From Absidia repens (Eukaryota > Mucoromycota > Mucoromycetes > Mucorales > Cunninghamellaceae), in NCBI GenBank assembly GCA_002105175.1, contig MCGE01000010.1, forward strand, positions 434,001-498,000: a stretch of DNA of 64,000 nt, in the 5' to 3' direction. Below the pieces are notes generated by a model. The model saw only the letters and a list, made by a program, of their open reading frames with translations, was not told the DNA's origin and did not search any database. A program made the translations under genes and the position numbers. Of this stretch, positions 1 through 17,046 are shown piece after piece (the first letter of the stretch is position 1; each line of letters begins with the position of its first letter).

Positions 1-1365
1 GTATAAGTCCAAAGTGACCGAGGTAGGCTTCAAGCGGTGAAGATGGGTGGTGGAATCCAAGGAAGGGGGCAAGGCACCGAACTGATCAGTAGCTTTGAAG
101 CTGGCACAAATGGATTCATCGCGTAGTTGTTCGGCATCACCAGTTTGAATCAAAAGGGGAGGAAGACCATGCCATTGATATCGATCAAAAAGAGGGCTTA
201 CTAGGTAATGTTTCAAACATTGATTGCGGGTATATAATTGGAGTTGGCCAAGAGCTTCGTCCATGAGAGGGTCATCCGGTTCAGAGATGGTGGCATTGAT
301 AAGATTTGGTAGTAGATCATGATGCTTAAGTGGAAATCGATTTTTGAATAGGTTGAAGGAAGGCGGTAAATAATCAGTGATTTCATTGTCTTGGCAAGAA
401 GGTAAAGAATGAGTCAAATCTACCCACGGAGAGATGGGAATAGCACCAGCTGGCATTGGCAATCCACAATCACGAATTACCATCAACAATGCCATTGTCA
501 AACCTCCACCTATGTAACGCACGTGCTAAAAAATCAGTAATTTTGTACTCCATTGCATTTACTTTTTACTCTAGGATTTACCTGCAGAGTCACCAGAAAT
601 AACAATTTGTGAAGAAGGAATAGCTTCAAAGGGAGCATCCATAGGAGGATCCAATAAATACAAATAAGCAGCAATGGCATCTTCCAAAGCAGTAGGAAAG
701 GGATGTTGAGGCGCCAAACGATAATCAACCGCCAGAACCTGCGCATCCGCCAATGTTGCCAGTTTTCCCAAAAGGCTCGATATAGCTTGTAAGTACCCAA
801 AAAATAAGCACCCCCATGTAAATACAATAGCGTCCTTTTGTTTGGTCGTTGTTGATCCTGTTCCTGTTTTGATAATATTGGTCGAATCCAGCTACCTTGT
901 AAGGCTTCCGTGGTTGATTTGTTACGATCAGTTCGCCAATCCCAGCCAATCAAATTTTCGTCGCGATCTTCAAACAAGTTGCCCAATACCTGCCCACCTT
1001 GTTCGCGGTATCTAGTTGAGATGGTGAGGCCAGTTTCTATGCAGTTCTTTGGAACAGGCTGTACATGTCGGAGAGAGCCCCGTTGCATCTGCAGTGGCGT
1101 TAGTGTTGAGGCTGGACCGATAATGTAGGACCGTATAACGGCAATGAGCAGATAATGTTTAAGAGTCCAAGATTTTGCTGGTGGTCCTACAAAAAAGAAA
1201 CATTAAAGACATAGTTTACTAACACGTCTTTATTTTGTGTTGTGTATACTATGATAAACCGTATTCTTAGAATCGCTTACCTTCTTTGAAGTGAGAGTAA
1301 ACGGTGGAGGCAATGATTGGAGTAACCCATAAGATCGTGGATAGCATACTTGACTTTCTTGACAT
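1..1365 (-). CDS. Alpha/beta-hydrolase, hormone-sensitive lipase type (partial, single-base frameshift)
   Basis: Likely a membrane-anchored carboxylesterase or lipase. The start at 1365 opens with a hydrophobic helix that would anchor the protein in the membrane. Exons are 1365-1281, 1186-582 and 509-1, and the gene continues beyond the left edge. Exon 2 has the oxyanion motif HGGAY (about residue 152) and DYRLAP. The nucleophile motif GDSAGG is split by the 72-nt intron 581-510. A TGD motif near 120-140 probably holds the catalytic Asp; the catalytic His lies outside the window. Between HGGAYFLGTYKLYRAF and GKLATLADAQ the frame slips by one at a T4 run near 773-776, where T5 would restore a continuous family-like protein. 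I read this as an assembly deletion or a recent pseudogene. The family call is firm; the substrate is unknown. Confidence 0.85.
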
Positions 1366-1387
1366 TTCGTTGGTGGTGTTAATATAA

Positions 1388-1430
<43 letters not shown>

Positions 1431-3000
1431 AAGGAAAGAATAAAAAAAGGGGTATATTTATTAGGATCGATTTGACTTTGTCATTAAAGTTTCATATCAG
1501 TCCCAATCAATTTGTGCTGTCAGCATAAAACAAAAAAAAAAAGCCTCAATCTTTCCTACCCCTCTCCAACACACCACTATCTGATCCAGGATAATTTTCC
1601 ACAAAACACACATACACACAAATAATCACGCGACGTCCATAAGAATAAACAGAAGGCCCCAATAACATAATTGTCAAAATAGCTTTTATTCAAAATAACA
1701 TATCTGTTCTAGTAACCCTAAACTAATCATCCGTTGATAATCGCTGTTTGTGTTTGAATAAGCAAAAAGGCCGCGAAAGTCCATGTGAGAGTATTCATCT
1801 AATGTTAATACATGTTACAACACACGATAAATCAGTAGCACTTCTCTAGGTCGACATCAGTTCATAGTACTTCTCATTTCCTTCTATTTTAATAAACTTA
1901 CTGCTGTCTGCCAACCTTGTTAAACCATGACCACTCAGCGTGTTCTAATAAAATGGGATACAGCCTTGTTTGATAATCGATACTTTGGGTTTCTTTGCCT
2001 ATCTTCACTCAAAGAAAAAAAAAAAAGATAAAATCATCAATCGTGTCACTTTTTTTAATTTGCCTAATACTTGAGTTATACCTATTTTAACATGCATAAG
2101 CGGACGTTCTATCCAATAAAATGGTAAGTCTGGTGAGATAAGAATCGTTTTATTGCTGAGACACACCTCCCCCCCCTCTCTCTCATCCAGATCCTTACAA
2201 GTTTCCACAGGAGTCCAAAATAGAGTCAGCTGTATGTACAATTCAATTCCTTTGAGAAGGTATTAACCTTGCTAATGTTGAGATTCTGGAAAAAGCCCAT
2301 CGTAACAAGTAGAGAAAAAAAAAAAAAAAAAAAAAGCGAAAAGAAATGCAACAAAAATTGAAATAAGTAAATCGCCAAAATTAGCGCATCGGGTCGGGTT
2401 TCAAATTCGCAATGGGCTACGCAAAGGACTTTTATTCTTACGCTCCCCACACAGATTATTCTGTCAAATGTCAACATGATGTTGTTCATGACGGTGAGAA
2501 AAGGACTAGACTTTATGTGAAAGGAAGTCATGGTGCATCAGTTCAAGAATGATGATCCATAAATAGAAATATCCCTGGATTGAAGCCCCCACATACTCAA
2601 CTATCACACACAAATAAAAAAGAAAGGAGAAAGATATAACACATTTAGGGCTATCATCGAGAATACGGTAGGTACATATATATGTATTTATATGTAAAAC
2701 GTCTTACTATTTACTGTATCAGTGACAATAGGATGGTCCAAAACCAAAAAAACACACGTTTTATTACTCGTTGAATGATTTAATAATTTTTTATAACGTG
2801 GTTACTATTTTCGGTAATCGACACAATAGCAAAAATCAGTCGGCGTCAACATACATGTATATAATATATAAAAGATGGTCGGTTTTTTTAAGCATCCCAC
2901 TTCCCTCTTTTTCTCTCCTCTCTACTTTTTATATTATTATTTTTACCCCTTTCTTTTTCCCACTTTTTTTTCTTTTTTCGTATTCATACCCAACTATTGC
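1366..3000. promoter_or_regulatory. Divergent intergenic region between the lipase and STE12
   Basis: This 1.6-kb gap separates two divergently transcribed genes and should hold both promoters. It contains an A-run of about 29 near 1400-1428, several shorter A or T runs, and a strongly pyrimidine-rich tract (2885-2990) just before the STE12 start codon. Open frames at 2005-2531 encode phenylalanine-rich low-complexity peptides with no recognisable domain, and I do not call them genes. Confidence 0.5.
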
Positions 3001-6000
3001 ATGCTAAGCAATCAACCATACCACACTGAAAACGGTGGCGGGAACGGCGGAGACCCCGACAGTAGCACCAGCACTAACACTAGTAGGACAACAACAACAA
3101 CAACAACAACAACAAATCCAATGACTTCCACTGGTTCATCCATCATGACAATGAACAACAATACCATCACACCTTCCTCTACCACCAACGGAACGACCGC
3201 TTTCCATATGTCACCGCCCAACAATAAGGATTACGCTCAAAGGATGCAACAAATTGATGACCTCAAATATTTCCTTGCTACAGCTAACGATGGCTGGGCC
3301 TGTCCTACCTCACTTCAATCACCTCCCTATCAAGTCCATACTTTCCCTCTTCCGACAGGCGAACACATCTCATGCGTACTTTGGAACAATCTGTACCATA
3401 TTACCGGGACTGACATAGTGCGTTCCTTAGTCTTTCGTTTCCATGCGTTTGGTCGACCTGTCCATAACTTGAAAAAATTCGAAGAAGGTGTATTCAGTGA
3501 CCTACGCAACCTCAAACCCGGTTTGGATGCATGTTTGGAAGAACCACGGTCTGAATTTCTCGACATGCTATACAAAAACAACTGCATCCGCACAAAAAAG
3601 AAGCAAAAAGTCTTCTATTGGTTTTCTGTGCCGCATGACCGCCTGTTCCTGGACGCACTCGAGCGTGATTTGAAAAGAGAAAAAGTTGGAACGGATTTGA
3701 CCAGTCGGGCCGTAGCCGAACCTGCTATATCTCTTTCTTTGGACTCTACCCAAGAATTATTCGATCATTTGCGAAAGTCTCTGTCACTTGCTCCCACTCC
3801 CACCGGCCTTCCTACAACCTCTACTCCTGTTACAGCTACTGTTGCTCCTCCTACTGCTACCTCTACCTCACCTTCCTCTTCTTCTTCCTCTCTCCCTGGG
3901 ATGAATGCTGTTACTGCTGCCACAAAAATTGACAATGAGGACGAAAATTATGATCACAATGACAATGATTACATGGATAATGTTACATCAATGCAACTGC
4001 CTCTAGGTAAACTACCATAAACAAAAATAAAAATGGCGGCATTTGAATTTGCATTGTGGGGGCGGGGATGAGGTGCCTATTTTTTTTTGGAGAGCAAAAA
4101 TAAAATATGAAAAGAAAAGAATTTTAAATATACCTCCCTTTTTTTATATATGTGTGTGTTATTAAAGTGATGAACTCCTTTGTTAATACTATCTCTTTTA
4201 TTTTTTAGAGGATGCTCCGCCGAGTAAAAACAAGGTTTGGATCGGTCAACACCAATTAGGAAACGATGAAGCACCACAAGGGTCACGCGTTTATGTGGAC
4301 CCAACCAACCTGGGGCAATCTCCTATCGTCATGCATCAACATCAAGATCAATCTCACTCTACACCTATTGTGCAGCACTCGACTGATTATCATTCATTCG
4401 TATCACCCAATGACAGCACTAATTTTCAAAATCAGCATCGTCGGAACAACAGCACTGCTTCATGTCCTTCTATCCAAATGCAACATCTTGATAAAAATGA
4501 AAAAAGGGTTTTACAGCAGCATGTATTCCGACCTTCTAGATCTTTGGATCTTCAAATGACAAAAAAGATATTTGGAAAATTACCGCTTTTTGATGGATCG
4601 CCTACTTACAAACAACGTCGTCATCGTGCTGCATCTGTGACCACCAGTCATCATCAGTATAGTGGTACAGCTACCTCTCCTTTATCTTTGTCACCTGCTC
4701 TTACTACACTTACGGCAGCAACAGCAGCAGCATCAGTGAATACCGAAAATGGAAAAAATGACTCAATGAAACAGCATAAACGACCCTCCAGTATGGTTAT
4801 GTCAAGTCGTTTAGCCAAAGCAGCCATTGCAGCAGGGCATCTTCATCATCATCATCATCATCATCATCATGACAATAAAAATAAAAAAAATGACGAAAAT
4901 GCGGCTGAATATTTACCCGGCACCGACGACGATATGACCGACGATGACGATCAAATGGATAATGCCGGCAACAAAACATTGATATCAGCGTCCTCTTACA
5001 ATGCATTGGCAAAAGCAACAAGTGCATTGGCGTCAGTGATGAGCGATGATCCTCGAGCCCGCTGTACCTTTACTTGCCCTTTGCATGCTTGTGGAAAATT
5101 ATTCCGACGACTTGAACATTTGAAGCGACATCTTCGAACCCATACTTTACACCGACCTCATCTCTGTCAAACATGTGGAAAACGATTCTCTCGATCAGAC
5201 AACTTGGCTCAGCACAAAAAAGTTCATCAAAAGACAGCAACCCCTCTAACGGTGGCAAATTCATGCATCGAGGACGAAAAATTAGGATTTAATTCTCCGC
5301 TTGTTTACGACCCCTTTTATCCCGCGGTTTACAATGATGAAAATTACGATGCCTTCCCATTGGACGATCTTCAACTACAACATCAACAACATGTATTGGA
5401 CAACATCGCAACTACAACCTCCGTCACCGACCCACTGATGGATTTTTCCATTCACGATGAAAATGTCAGCTTGAACAGCAGCCTTTGCAATAGCCCTACC
5501 ATGGGTCACTCATTTGGCCGACACCAATACTATCATCAGTATCCACAACAGTATGACGTTGTGAATTCTGCCGCATCCTCAATTGTGCCTTCTCCCTCTT
5601 CTTCATCTTCATCACCTTATCGCGGAGGAGTAGGATCAGACGGCACATCCAATCCCAGCAATTCGGCTAATGATTATCATTATCAGCTCCAACAACAGCA
5701 AATGCAAGCGTTACAACAAGCATTGACCTCATGCATGAAAAAAAGCACGATTCACAGTCCTTCATCACCATTCCTGTCTACCCCTTCAACCACAGCACCT
5801 TACCATCATTACCAACAGCAGCAACAACAACATCCTCGACCAGTGCAAGTCTCTCATCGGTGGAGTTTACCTGAAGCTCCTACTTTTTCATCGTCATCAT
5901 CTTCAACATCATCATCCAATGTCAATACAAGCGTTGGGTCTTCGTTATTGACATCGCCTTTTGTGCCTCCTTTTCAGATGAATGATCTACACGGTGACGA

Positions 6001-6085
6001 TCATTGGTCCCAATGGCATCATTTGACACATTCTGCTACTGCGATGGACTTGAATGATCTTCACTCCTTTGCCTCTACTTCCTAA
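3001..6085 (+). CDS. STE12: Ste12-like transcription factor with C2H2 zinc fingers
   Basis: Terminal transcription factor of the mating/filamentation MAP-kinase pathway. Exons 3001-4006 and 4209-6085 (intron 202 nt) give 960 aa. The STE homeodomain-like DNA-binding region spans about residues 80-230 (for example VRSLVFRFHAFGRP and NNCIRTKKKQKVFYWFSVPHD). After the intron comes the conserved Ste12 block with GQHQLGNDEAPQGSRVY. Two C2H2 fingers (CPLHACGKLFRRLEHLKRH and CQTCGKRFSRSDNLAQH) lie near residues 623-676, as in filamentous-fungal Ste12 and unlike budding yeast. Low-complexity Thr, Ser, His (ten His near residue 550) and Gln tracts fill the rest. An in-frame ATG at 2875 would only add a translated pyrimidine leader, so I use 3001. 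Confidence 0.93.
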
Positions 6086-6377
6086 ATTATATATCAATCA
6101 TTGGTTTTTATTTTTATTTTTTTATCCCTCCCGCCCCCATCACTCTCCTTTCAAACTTTTATTACTCTTTCTATATTTTATTTTTTTTATGTATGATCCT
6201 TTTTTTTTTTTTTTTTTTACCCCGTACGGCTATGATTATGACCCTTCCCCGCTCCGTTTCTTTTTTTTTTTTTTTCTACATATGCTTATGTGCATAACAT
6301 GACCATGACAACAATTGGATGTTAGAAGTGATATGATATGGACCCTGTGTTATTTTGGATCCCTTTTTCATTGTTAC

Positions 6378-6414
<37 letters not shown>

Positions 6415-6589
6415 GGTGATTCACCCACCCCTTTCCATATTAAAAAAAAGAAATACTTGATCTCAAATAAATTTATCTTTAAACCCATATTATCGGTCCT
6501 TTTCCAAAAAAAAAAAGACGCCTCACAAGAAGCCAAAACAGTTCACATTCCGCCCACGTAGGATTTATTTACTCCTACTTTTTCTTTTT

Positions 6590-6860
6590 TTTTATTCTCT
6601 TTCTTCTTTTTTTCTTCACCATTCAACTTCTTTGAGCTTATGTTGGACTTAGATTATAGTTAGAGCTAGTTTAGAAGCGTTCTCAGAACAGGGATTACAA
6701 GATGCATGGGGAAACCCTTTCATTTTGGATCTAGGATTTAGAGCTACCATTAATTGGCCTTTTGAAGTCTTCATTAGCTTCGTTTAGTATTAGTTTGTCC
6801 GTAGTTTGAATAAAATATATACCTTCTTTTACATACTTCAATGAAAAATGTCTTACTATT
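6590..6860 (+). repeat. Family A interspersed repeat, copy A1 (subfamily I)
   Basis: It begins with a CT tract (6570-6620), then ACTTAGATTATAGTTAGAG, the core GATGCATGGGGAAACCC at about 6701, TTCATTTTGGAT, and GAATAAAATATATACC near 6810. Similarity to copy A5 continues to about 7260, through two more TTCAATAAA-type units (about 6925 and 7135). Confidence 0.85.
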
Positions 6861-8050
6861 ATATCTTATGCCTTTCTACGACAGATCCTTCGCCATTTAT
6901 ATTAGAGTTGACTATCGTAATGTTTCAATAAAAGATACCCTGTCTGCGCTTCGCACATCCCGTTCTATATGTTATATTCGGTCCAACTTCACAATTGTTC
7001 CTTCAAGATAGTGTTGACCATTCATCAGATCCCCCTATAATCTGCCTCTGCTTCCTCTAATAGCTCCTTTTATTAACTTCCTTTGGTCCCAAGGAATCTC
7101 TCTCCATTAGTTCTAGCATTCACCAGTGTTCTTTCAATAAAATGTATCTTTTTATTTATTAAACATCCACTAACCCACTTGATATTGAACAATGTCGTTA
7201 TTGTAGCTGTTGTATGAGTGTAATAACAGACACTTGATTTCTAAGTCTCCAAGTATAACTACTTCCTTCAACCTCAAAACCCAGAGTTTGGTTGACAGCC
7301 TTAGATTACCTATTGTCAAAGGCAGTCGTATCCTCTTGGAACAATCATTGTAATTGAATAAAGGTTGTCCTTTTATTTGTTATTTTTTGTATAGTATAAT
7401 AAAAATTAAAATATAGCAAACAAAACCCAATGGAGCCCAAGGCACTGCCTGAATACAAAATGGCAGGATTCTTTGTTAATGTCATCAAAAATCACACTTC
7501 AACGACCTCCTAGTCCGCCCCTGACGCACACCAACCTTTTTTTTTTTTTTTTTTTGCAAGTGTGAGAATGTTTTGAAATGGAATAAAAAAAATTTGGTTT
7601 ATTTTGCGTTGACCGTGAATGGCAACATAGCTGTAAACACCATGTTGTGTATTTTTGAGTTGAAATGTATTGATTGTGTTTGGATTTCCTTTTTCTACTT
7701 TTTCTCTATTCAAGGAGGGTCTCAAAAGGCACTCTTTTTGTAATGGCTCTAAATTATACACCATTGATGACAATATTTTTTTTCTATCGGCAGACACTGA
7801 CGATCTCCAATTTTCCGTTTAAATCCCCAGATTGCGTTGTCTCATGACTGGGGGAAAGGATTCCAAGAGGATCCATACCAAGACGCGCGAAATGGTGGAG
7901 ATCTCAAAAAATCTTCCCCCTCAAAAAAAAAATATGATTTTTTTTTCTCACAGTCGTACAGCGTATATTCATTAGGTAGAGTACTGAGCACGATGGAGTA
8001 GCGATGTTGCTTAATATCCAAATCCATTTTTTTTGCAACATACACACCAA

Positions 8051-8306
8051 ACACACCATACACACCATACACACCATACACACCATACACACCATACACA
8101 CCATACACACCATACACACCATACACACCATACACACCATACACACCATACACACCATACACACCATACACACCATACACACCATACACACCATACACAC
8201 CATACACACCATACACACCATACACACCATACACACCATACACACCATACACACCATACACACCATACACACCATACACACCATACACACCATACACACC
8301 ATACAC
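8051..8306. repeat. 9-bp minisatellite, about 28 units
   Basis: Near-perfect tandem array of CACACCATA. The edges decay into related but degenerate units (CACACTATA, TACACTACA). Because the unit is a multiple of three it is open in several frames, producing spurious HTI or MVC polymers that are not genes. Confidence 0.97.
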
Positions 8307-8439
8307 ACTATATACACTACACGCACTCTATGCACTATACACATCATACCATATTTCCTATTTTTTCTACAAGCAAGTAAACTCACTCGACGAGACAAAT
8401 AAAACAAATAAACGTATGAGAGAGACTAATGATAAAAAA

Positions 8440-8710
8440 TACAATATATTTTTATTCAGAGGTGGGTATAAACTATGGCAACTAATACTAGGCTAAGCTA
8501 ATTGCGAACCATAACAACTATTTTAAAACCTATTCTAATGGTGGACCCAACCTTGAATCCAAAATGAAAGGTTTTCCCCATGATGTTTGTTTTGCACTTT
8601 TCAAAATGCCCCTAATTCAAGTTCTAATACTAATCCAAGATCACCAGTACCTCCAATGATACTTCAATGAAGATGATATCCTATAAAAAAAGAAGAAGAA
8701 GAAGAAAAAG
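8440..8710 (-). repeat. Family A interspersed repeat, copy A2 (subfamily II)
   Basis: Read on the minus strand it has a CT tract with CTT repeats (8685-8710), GGTACTGGTGATCTTGGATT, TTAGAACTTGAATTAGGGG, CATCATGGGGAAAACC, TTCATTTTGGATTC and CTGAATAAAAATATATTG. It is closest to copy A6 at 48.4 kb, to which it is inverted. Confidence 0.85.
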
Positions 8711-10053
8711 AGAGAAATGAGAAATGAGAAGAAAATAAATAAAAATAGCAAACCATGTGGTTCGGCGTTTTAATTATCCAGATGGAGGTTTTTTTTTAGC
8801 ACTGCTACATACTGTCTTGAATCGGTTAAAAAGGGTTAAAAAAATGCATCGCTCTGAGAATACAACCTTTTTTTTATTATCTGGTCACACTGCAGTAAGG
8901 AAAACGAATCACATGCAACTAATTTGAAGCTTGTGAAGCAAAAATCCCCAACCAAAGATGACAGAATGTATTTGCTGAAAAATTCTGGATACAGGGTGAA
9001 CTCTATAATAGACTATTTACATTCCAAAGTGTCGAGACTCTCTACATTTATGTCCGATTTTGTAATAATCATGCTTCTACTGCTCATGATGATGGAGTTA
9101 CCCACCCTTTATTTTACAGGTCATGTAATCAGTCATATGCACTAAAGCTTTTTTTCAAAAAAATAAAAAGCCTATCATACATAAAGTCCGTTGATTTCTA
9201 ATGAAGGGATGATAATCTAAATTTTTAGTATCTCAAGCGAGGTGCACTGACGTTGGTGGGCTGTGACTTCCTTGACCATTTTTTTTTTTTTTTAGTTCGC
9301 ATTACATGCGTTTCGGTTTATTTGTTTGAAGGAAAGGAAAAGTGAGTGGGCCAAAAGGTGAGTGGGTGGGCAACAAAACAAATAAATAACATGAAACATG
9401 CTTCGACTTCCTAAAGACAGGACAAAGACAAAAATGGGTCCTTAGCTCTTTTTTTAGTGCTTTATAGTTTCTTTCTTTTACTTTTGTCTAATTCCTCTTT
9501 ATGAGCTGACGTTCGCTTGTCCAGCTGGGATTTAATAAAATTAAAAATGAAAAAAAAAAATCCCTAATTCAGGGGTAAACTACAAAAACCATGTAGAAAA
9601 AGAAAATAAAAAGAGACTTGGGGAAGTGTACCGCAGTCGAATATTAAACAACCATGGATATCCCAGGTGGTGAACAAGTGAAGTTATAAAAGTTTAATCA
9701 TATCACGGGAAACAAAAAGAGAGAGAAAGATGAAGAGAAAAAAAATTCCAAACATGGTCATACCGGTGCCTATCATCCAGTTGGAAAATCCCTTTTAATA
9801 AAATATTGTAGGGTAGCGCGCTTTTTTTGTGTATCTGTATTTGTGTTTTTAGGATAATGGAACCCGATTACACATATCTTTTTAACGCAAAACGTCCTTT
9901 TTCTTTCTTTTTCTTCTCTTCTTGCTTAAAGTCAACCTATTTCTTTATCAACAACAACAACAACAACAAAAAAAAATCAATATTTCTATTTCCTTTTCCT
10001 CTTTTTATAGTTAAATATACTTACCTCCCACCATTTTATTGAAAGAAAAAAAA

Positions 10054-11216
10054 ATGTGTGAATGGTTACCATCGGCACCTACCCTTCATTTTCATGCGAA
10101 AACGGGTTCATCCCCTATTTCGATCCAGTCATCGAATTTAACACGGTCGATGATGATGCATGATCATGATTATTCCACTCCACCATCTTCATTATTGACA
10201 TCACATCAGACACCTCCACCATTATCATCATCTACATCATCGTCTTCAACCACATCGTCCATTTCCTCCTCGCCTCCAAGAAAAGGTTCCATTGCTTTCA
10301 CTCTCAACTCAATTTGTGAACTGCAGAAACTTGATCAGGAAGAATGGTCAACAAACTATCAAACTCATTTTGCTACCGAGCATGTCACTACGCCTATGAT
10401 GATGGATGACGATGAAGACGAAGAAGAAGATGCCCTGTGCTCTTTCCCATCACCGTCGACCGATCAAGCAGGGTTCAGCATTACAACTCCGACTCCAACG
10501 ACCGCCCCCACGCATTTTGCATACCCCCATAGTAAAAAGGGCCTTCGACTATTCAGTCAACACGTATGTGACATTTTGCAGCAGCATGGAAGAGCCACCT
10601 ACAATCAGCTTGTACAGCAATTAATTGAAGAATTAAATCAACCAGCATGCGAAATATCAGCAACGTCCCCCACGGCGGCAAAGAAAACGTGTGATCCAAA
10701 GAATGTCCGACGTCGCGTATACGATGCACTGAATGTATTGATGGCTATCAATTTCATCACCAAAGACAAAAAAGAAATTCGATGGATCGGTTCTCTTTCT
10801 TACAGTCATCAAAATGTCTCTCCTTCGACAGATCCAATGTTTAATCAAGACGATATCTCGTATTACCGCAAATATATGAGCAACGCGTGTGACTCATATG
10901 AAGAAGAAGATGATGATGATGATGACAATGAAGGAAATGACTATATTTCTCTACAAGAAAATTATAGTCACGGTGCTGATACTATGATGATTGTTGAAAA
11001 GGATATTCAACGTGAAGAACAACGATATCAGGATCTTTTACAGAGAATAGATTTAAAACGCCGCGAGCTCCAAAATCAAATCCAACAAAAGGTAATTAAA
11101 AAAAAAAAAAAAAAAAAAGGCTACCATTTGACACAATGGTCTTTTTTTTTTTTTTCATATAGTACGGGCCAGGTTGTCAACATGGGTTACCCGATCCTTT
11201 GTCCTTTGCACCATAA
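10054..11216 (+). CDS. DP: DP-family winged-helix transcription factor (E2F partner)
   Basis: Dimerisation partner of E2F, acting in G1/S gene control in the nucleus. Exon 1 (10054-11091) encodes a Ser-rich N-terminus, an acidic stretch, and the DP DNA-binding domain at about residues 163-246 (GLRLFSQHVCDIL ... RRRVYDALNVLMAINFI ... KKEIRWIG). The RRRVYDALNVLMA block is diagnostic of DP rather than E2F. A Glu/Arg-rich coiled coil (about residues 310-346) would be the dimerisation helix. I propose a 71-nt intron (11092-11162, largely an A-run) and a short exon 2 (11163-11216), giving 363 aa. If unspliced, translation would pass through a Lys run to 11250, so the C-terminus is uncertain. E2F/DP was lost in Dikarya, so its presence fits an early-diverging fungus. 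Confidence 0.85.
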
Positions 11217-11898
11217 CTTAATCTATCAATCTATCATATCTATCTCCTAGATTGGTATGATATATCCATTTGTCCTTCTTTACTTTTATGACCCATTCCC
11301 TTCTATTTATCTTTTCTTTTTAGTTGTACCTACAGTTCCCTTTTATCTATGCCTCCTCCTTTTTTTTTTTTTTTTTTTTATTATTATTCTTACGATTGCA
11401 CAAACACACATCCATTTACCGAAAAACACACACAGACACACATTTATATATACCACATACAAGCATACATACATTTTTACATACATACGCACATTCATGA
11501 TTTTCCCTTTTTCTATTTCTATTTCCTATGTAAATCTTATGTAAAACCAAATAAAATCCCCATTCCTTTACAAACGTACTTGTTTATTATTTATTCTATT
11601 TTCCCAGACCCCTTTGCTTTCGCCCAAATAAATCACATAAACATAACACAAAAAAAAAATAAAAATAAAAATAAAAAAAAAAATAAAAAAAAAGTATCAC
11701 TAATTGAATTTTATTGTCCATAATCACAAATCAATCTAAACTAAATACATACATACATACATACATGCATACACACATACACATACATTTATAACTAAAT
11801 AAACTAATAAACTAATACTAATGAGAATATCATCCAGTATAAAATAGCCAGCCAAGTTCAGTTTGTTCTATGTGTATGCATCAAAAAGGGCGATCGTT
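11217..11898. other. Convergent 3' intergenic region
   Basis: Lies between the 3' ends of the DP gene (+) and the large Zn2Cys6 gene (-). It is AT-rich with T and A runs, AATAAA-type motifs, and a short CATA/TACA repeat near 11747-11790. I see no coding signal. Confidence 0.5.
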
Positions 11899-15768
<3,870 letters not shown>

Positions 15769-16706
15769 GATTTATCGAGCACGTAGTCGGAGCGATTGAA
15801 TAAGAGAGTTGATGTAGGTGGATATGGATATAAATAAATAAAAAGGGGTTGTGTAAGGGATATAATAAATAAATGTAGTAACAGGTGAAAAGAGCAGAAA
15901 AAAAAGGAAGAAAAATGGATGATGCAATCAGCCAATGATTTCGCAAACGGTATTTAAAAATACACCCTAATAAATCATAATAAAAATGAAAATGAACAAG
16001 GAGCAGGCTCCAATGGCCCCATTGTAATATTCATTGGCCGGAAGTTAAAATTGGAATAGAGTGTTTTCAGGTACATAAAGAAAAGAAAAAAAAAAGCTTA
16101 AAAGGAGGAGAGGAAGGCTTCCGTATTATTTTTTTGATTCATTCTCATTCAGTTACGTTCAGTTAATAATGACATTACTAAAAACATTATCTAATCAATA
16201 TAAAAAGTGTGCTTGTCCTCACCAATGATCTAGCCAGCTAACCACAAGCATCCAACAACCAAGCAAAAGGATTTGTGGAAGTCGATATCTGCATTCATGT
16301 CGATTCTTGTGTAGGCCCATTGCACCATTCACTAGCCAGTCTACTCATCCAACCCCAGGATTTCAACAAATAAAGGGGATACCATGAAGAATTGGCTATC
16401 TTTCACCGAATCAAAATATCACCCACTCATTCATGTCGCCCCTTATCTAAGCCTATCGGGTCAGTTCCTGTTTTCCTCGCTAATCTTTGTAAGTCTGGAG
16501 CTCTGGCCATTATTGTTAACTTTACCTCAGGAATATGTATGACTGCAATGCGTAATTATTCTCGACATGTAAATACAAAAAAAAAAAAAAAAAAAAAAAA
16601 AAAGAAAAAAGTCATGAAACAGTTGCGCTGGATTCCAGTCGCAGGTATGGTTTTATTGCATTTTGCTGGATTAATTTTGGTAATTTCGTTTTCCCGATGT
16701 AGTAAT

Positions 16707-17046
16707 ATGATAGCTGATAAAAAATGCAATGTTTCCACTTCAGGTAGCAGATAAAAGATACAATGTTTCTACTTTTGATAGCTGATAAAAAATGCAACGT
16801 TTCCACTTCAGGTAGCAGATAAAAGATACAATGTTTCTACTTTTGATAGCTGATAAAAAATGCAACGTTTCCACTTCAGGTAGCAGATAAAAGATACAAT
16901 GCTTCTACTTTTGATAGCTGATAAAAAATGCAACGTTTCCACTTCAGGTAGCAGATAAAAGATACAATGTTTCTACTTTTGATAGCTGATAAAAGATGCA
17001 ATGTTTCCACTTCAGGTAGCAGATAAAAGAAGCAATATTTCCACTT
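16707..17046. repeat. 68-bp minisatellite (dimer of 34-bp halves), about 5 units
   Basis: Alternating half-units of the form GATAGCTGATAAAAAATGCA ... and GTAGCAGATAAAAGATACAA ... repeat five times with few substitutions. The two halves are clearly related, so the array probably began as a 34-bp repeat that doubled. It encodes nothing plausible. Confidence 0.93.

Larger units (their letters stand above)
6086..10053. other. Gene-poor 4-kb intergenic region with repeats
   Basis: Between STE12 and the DP-like gene. Besides the two family A copies and the 9-bp minisatellite listed separately, it holds long T and A runs (for example 6198-6218, 6377-6405, 7537-7555) and no open frame with protein character. 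The 9640-10050 end has A-rich and CT-rich sequence and a short AAC repeat, and probably contains the DP promoter and leader. Confidence 0.5.

Noticed and set aside
2005..2531. Two minus-strand open frames upstream of STE12
   Set aside because: Low-complexity Phe/Leu runs from poly-A tracts, with no domain and no splice-supported extension.
2875..3000. Upstream in-frame start for STE12
   Set aside because: It would add a Phe-rich translation of the pyrimidine leader with no family similarity. The ATG at 3001 begins normal Ste12-like sequence.
6700..6715. GGGGAAACCC as a conserved GNRA-type hairpin in family A
   Set aside because: The stem is only three pairs and is broken in copies A4, A5, A6 and A13, so it is not a supported structural element.
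7842..8407. Several open frames encoding GVY, MVC, HTI or HTH polymers
   Set aside because: They are the 9-bp minisatellite read in each frame; the unit length keeps all of them open.
16707..17046. CRISPR-like spaced repeats
   Set aside because: Both halves of the unit are repeated with no unique spacers, in a eukaryotic genome. It is a minisatellite.
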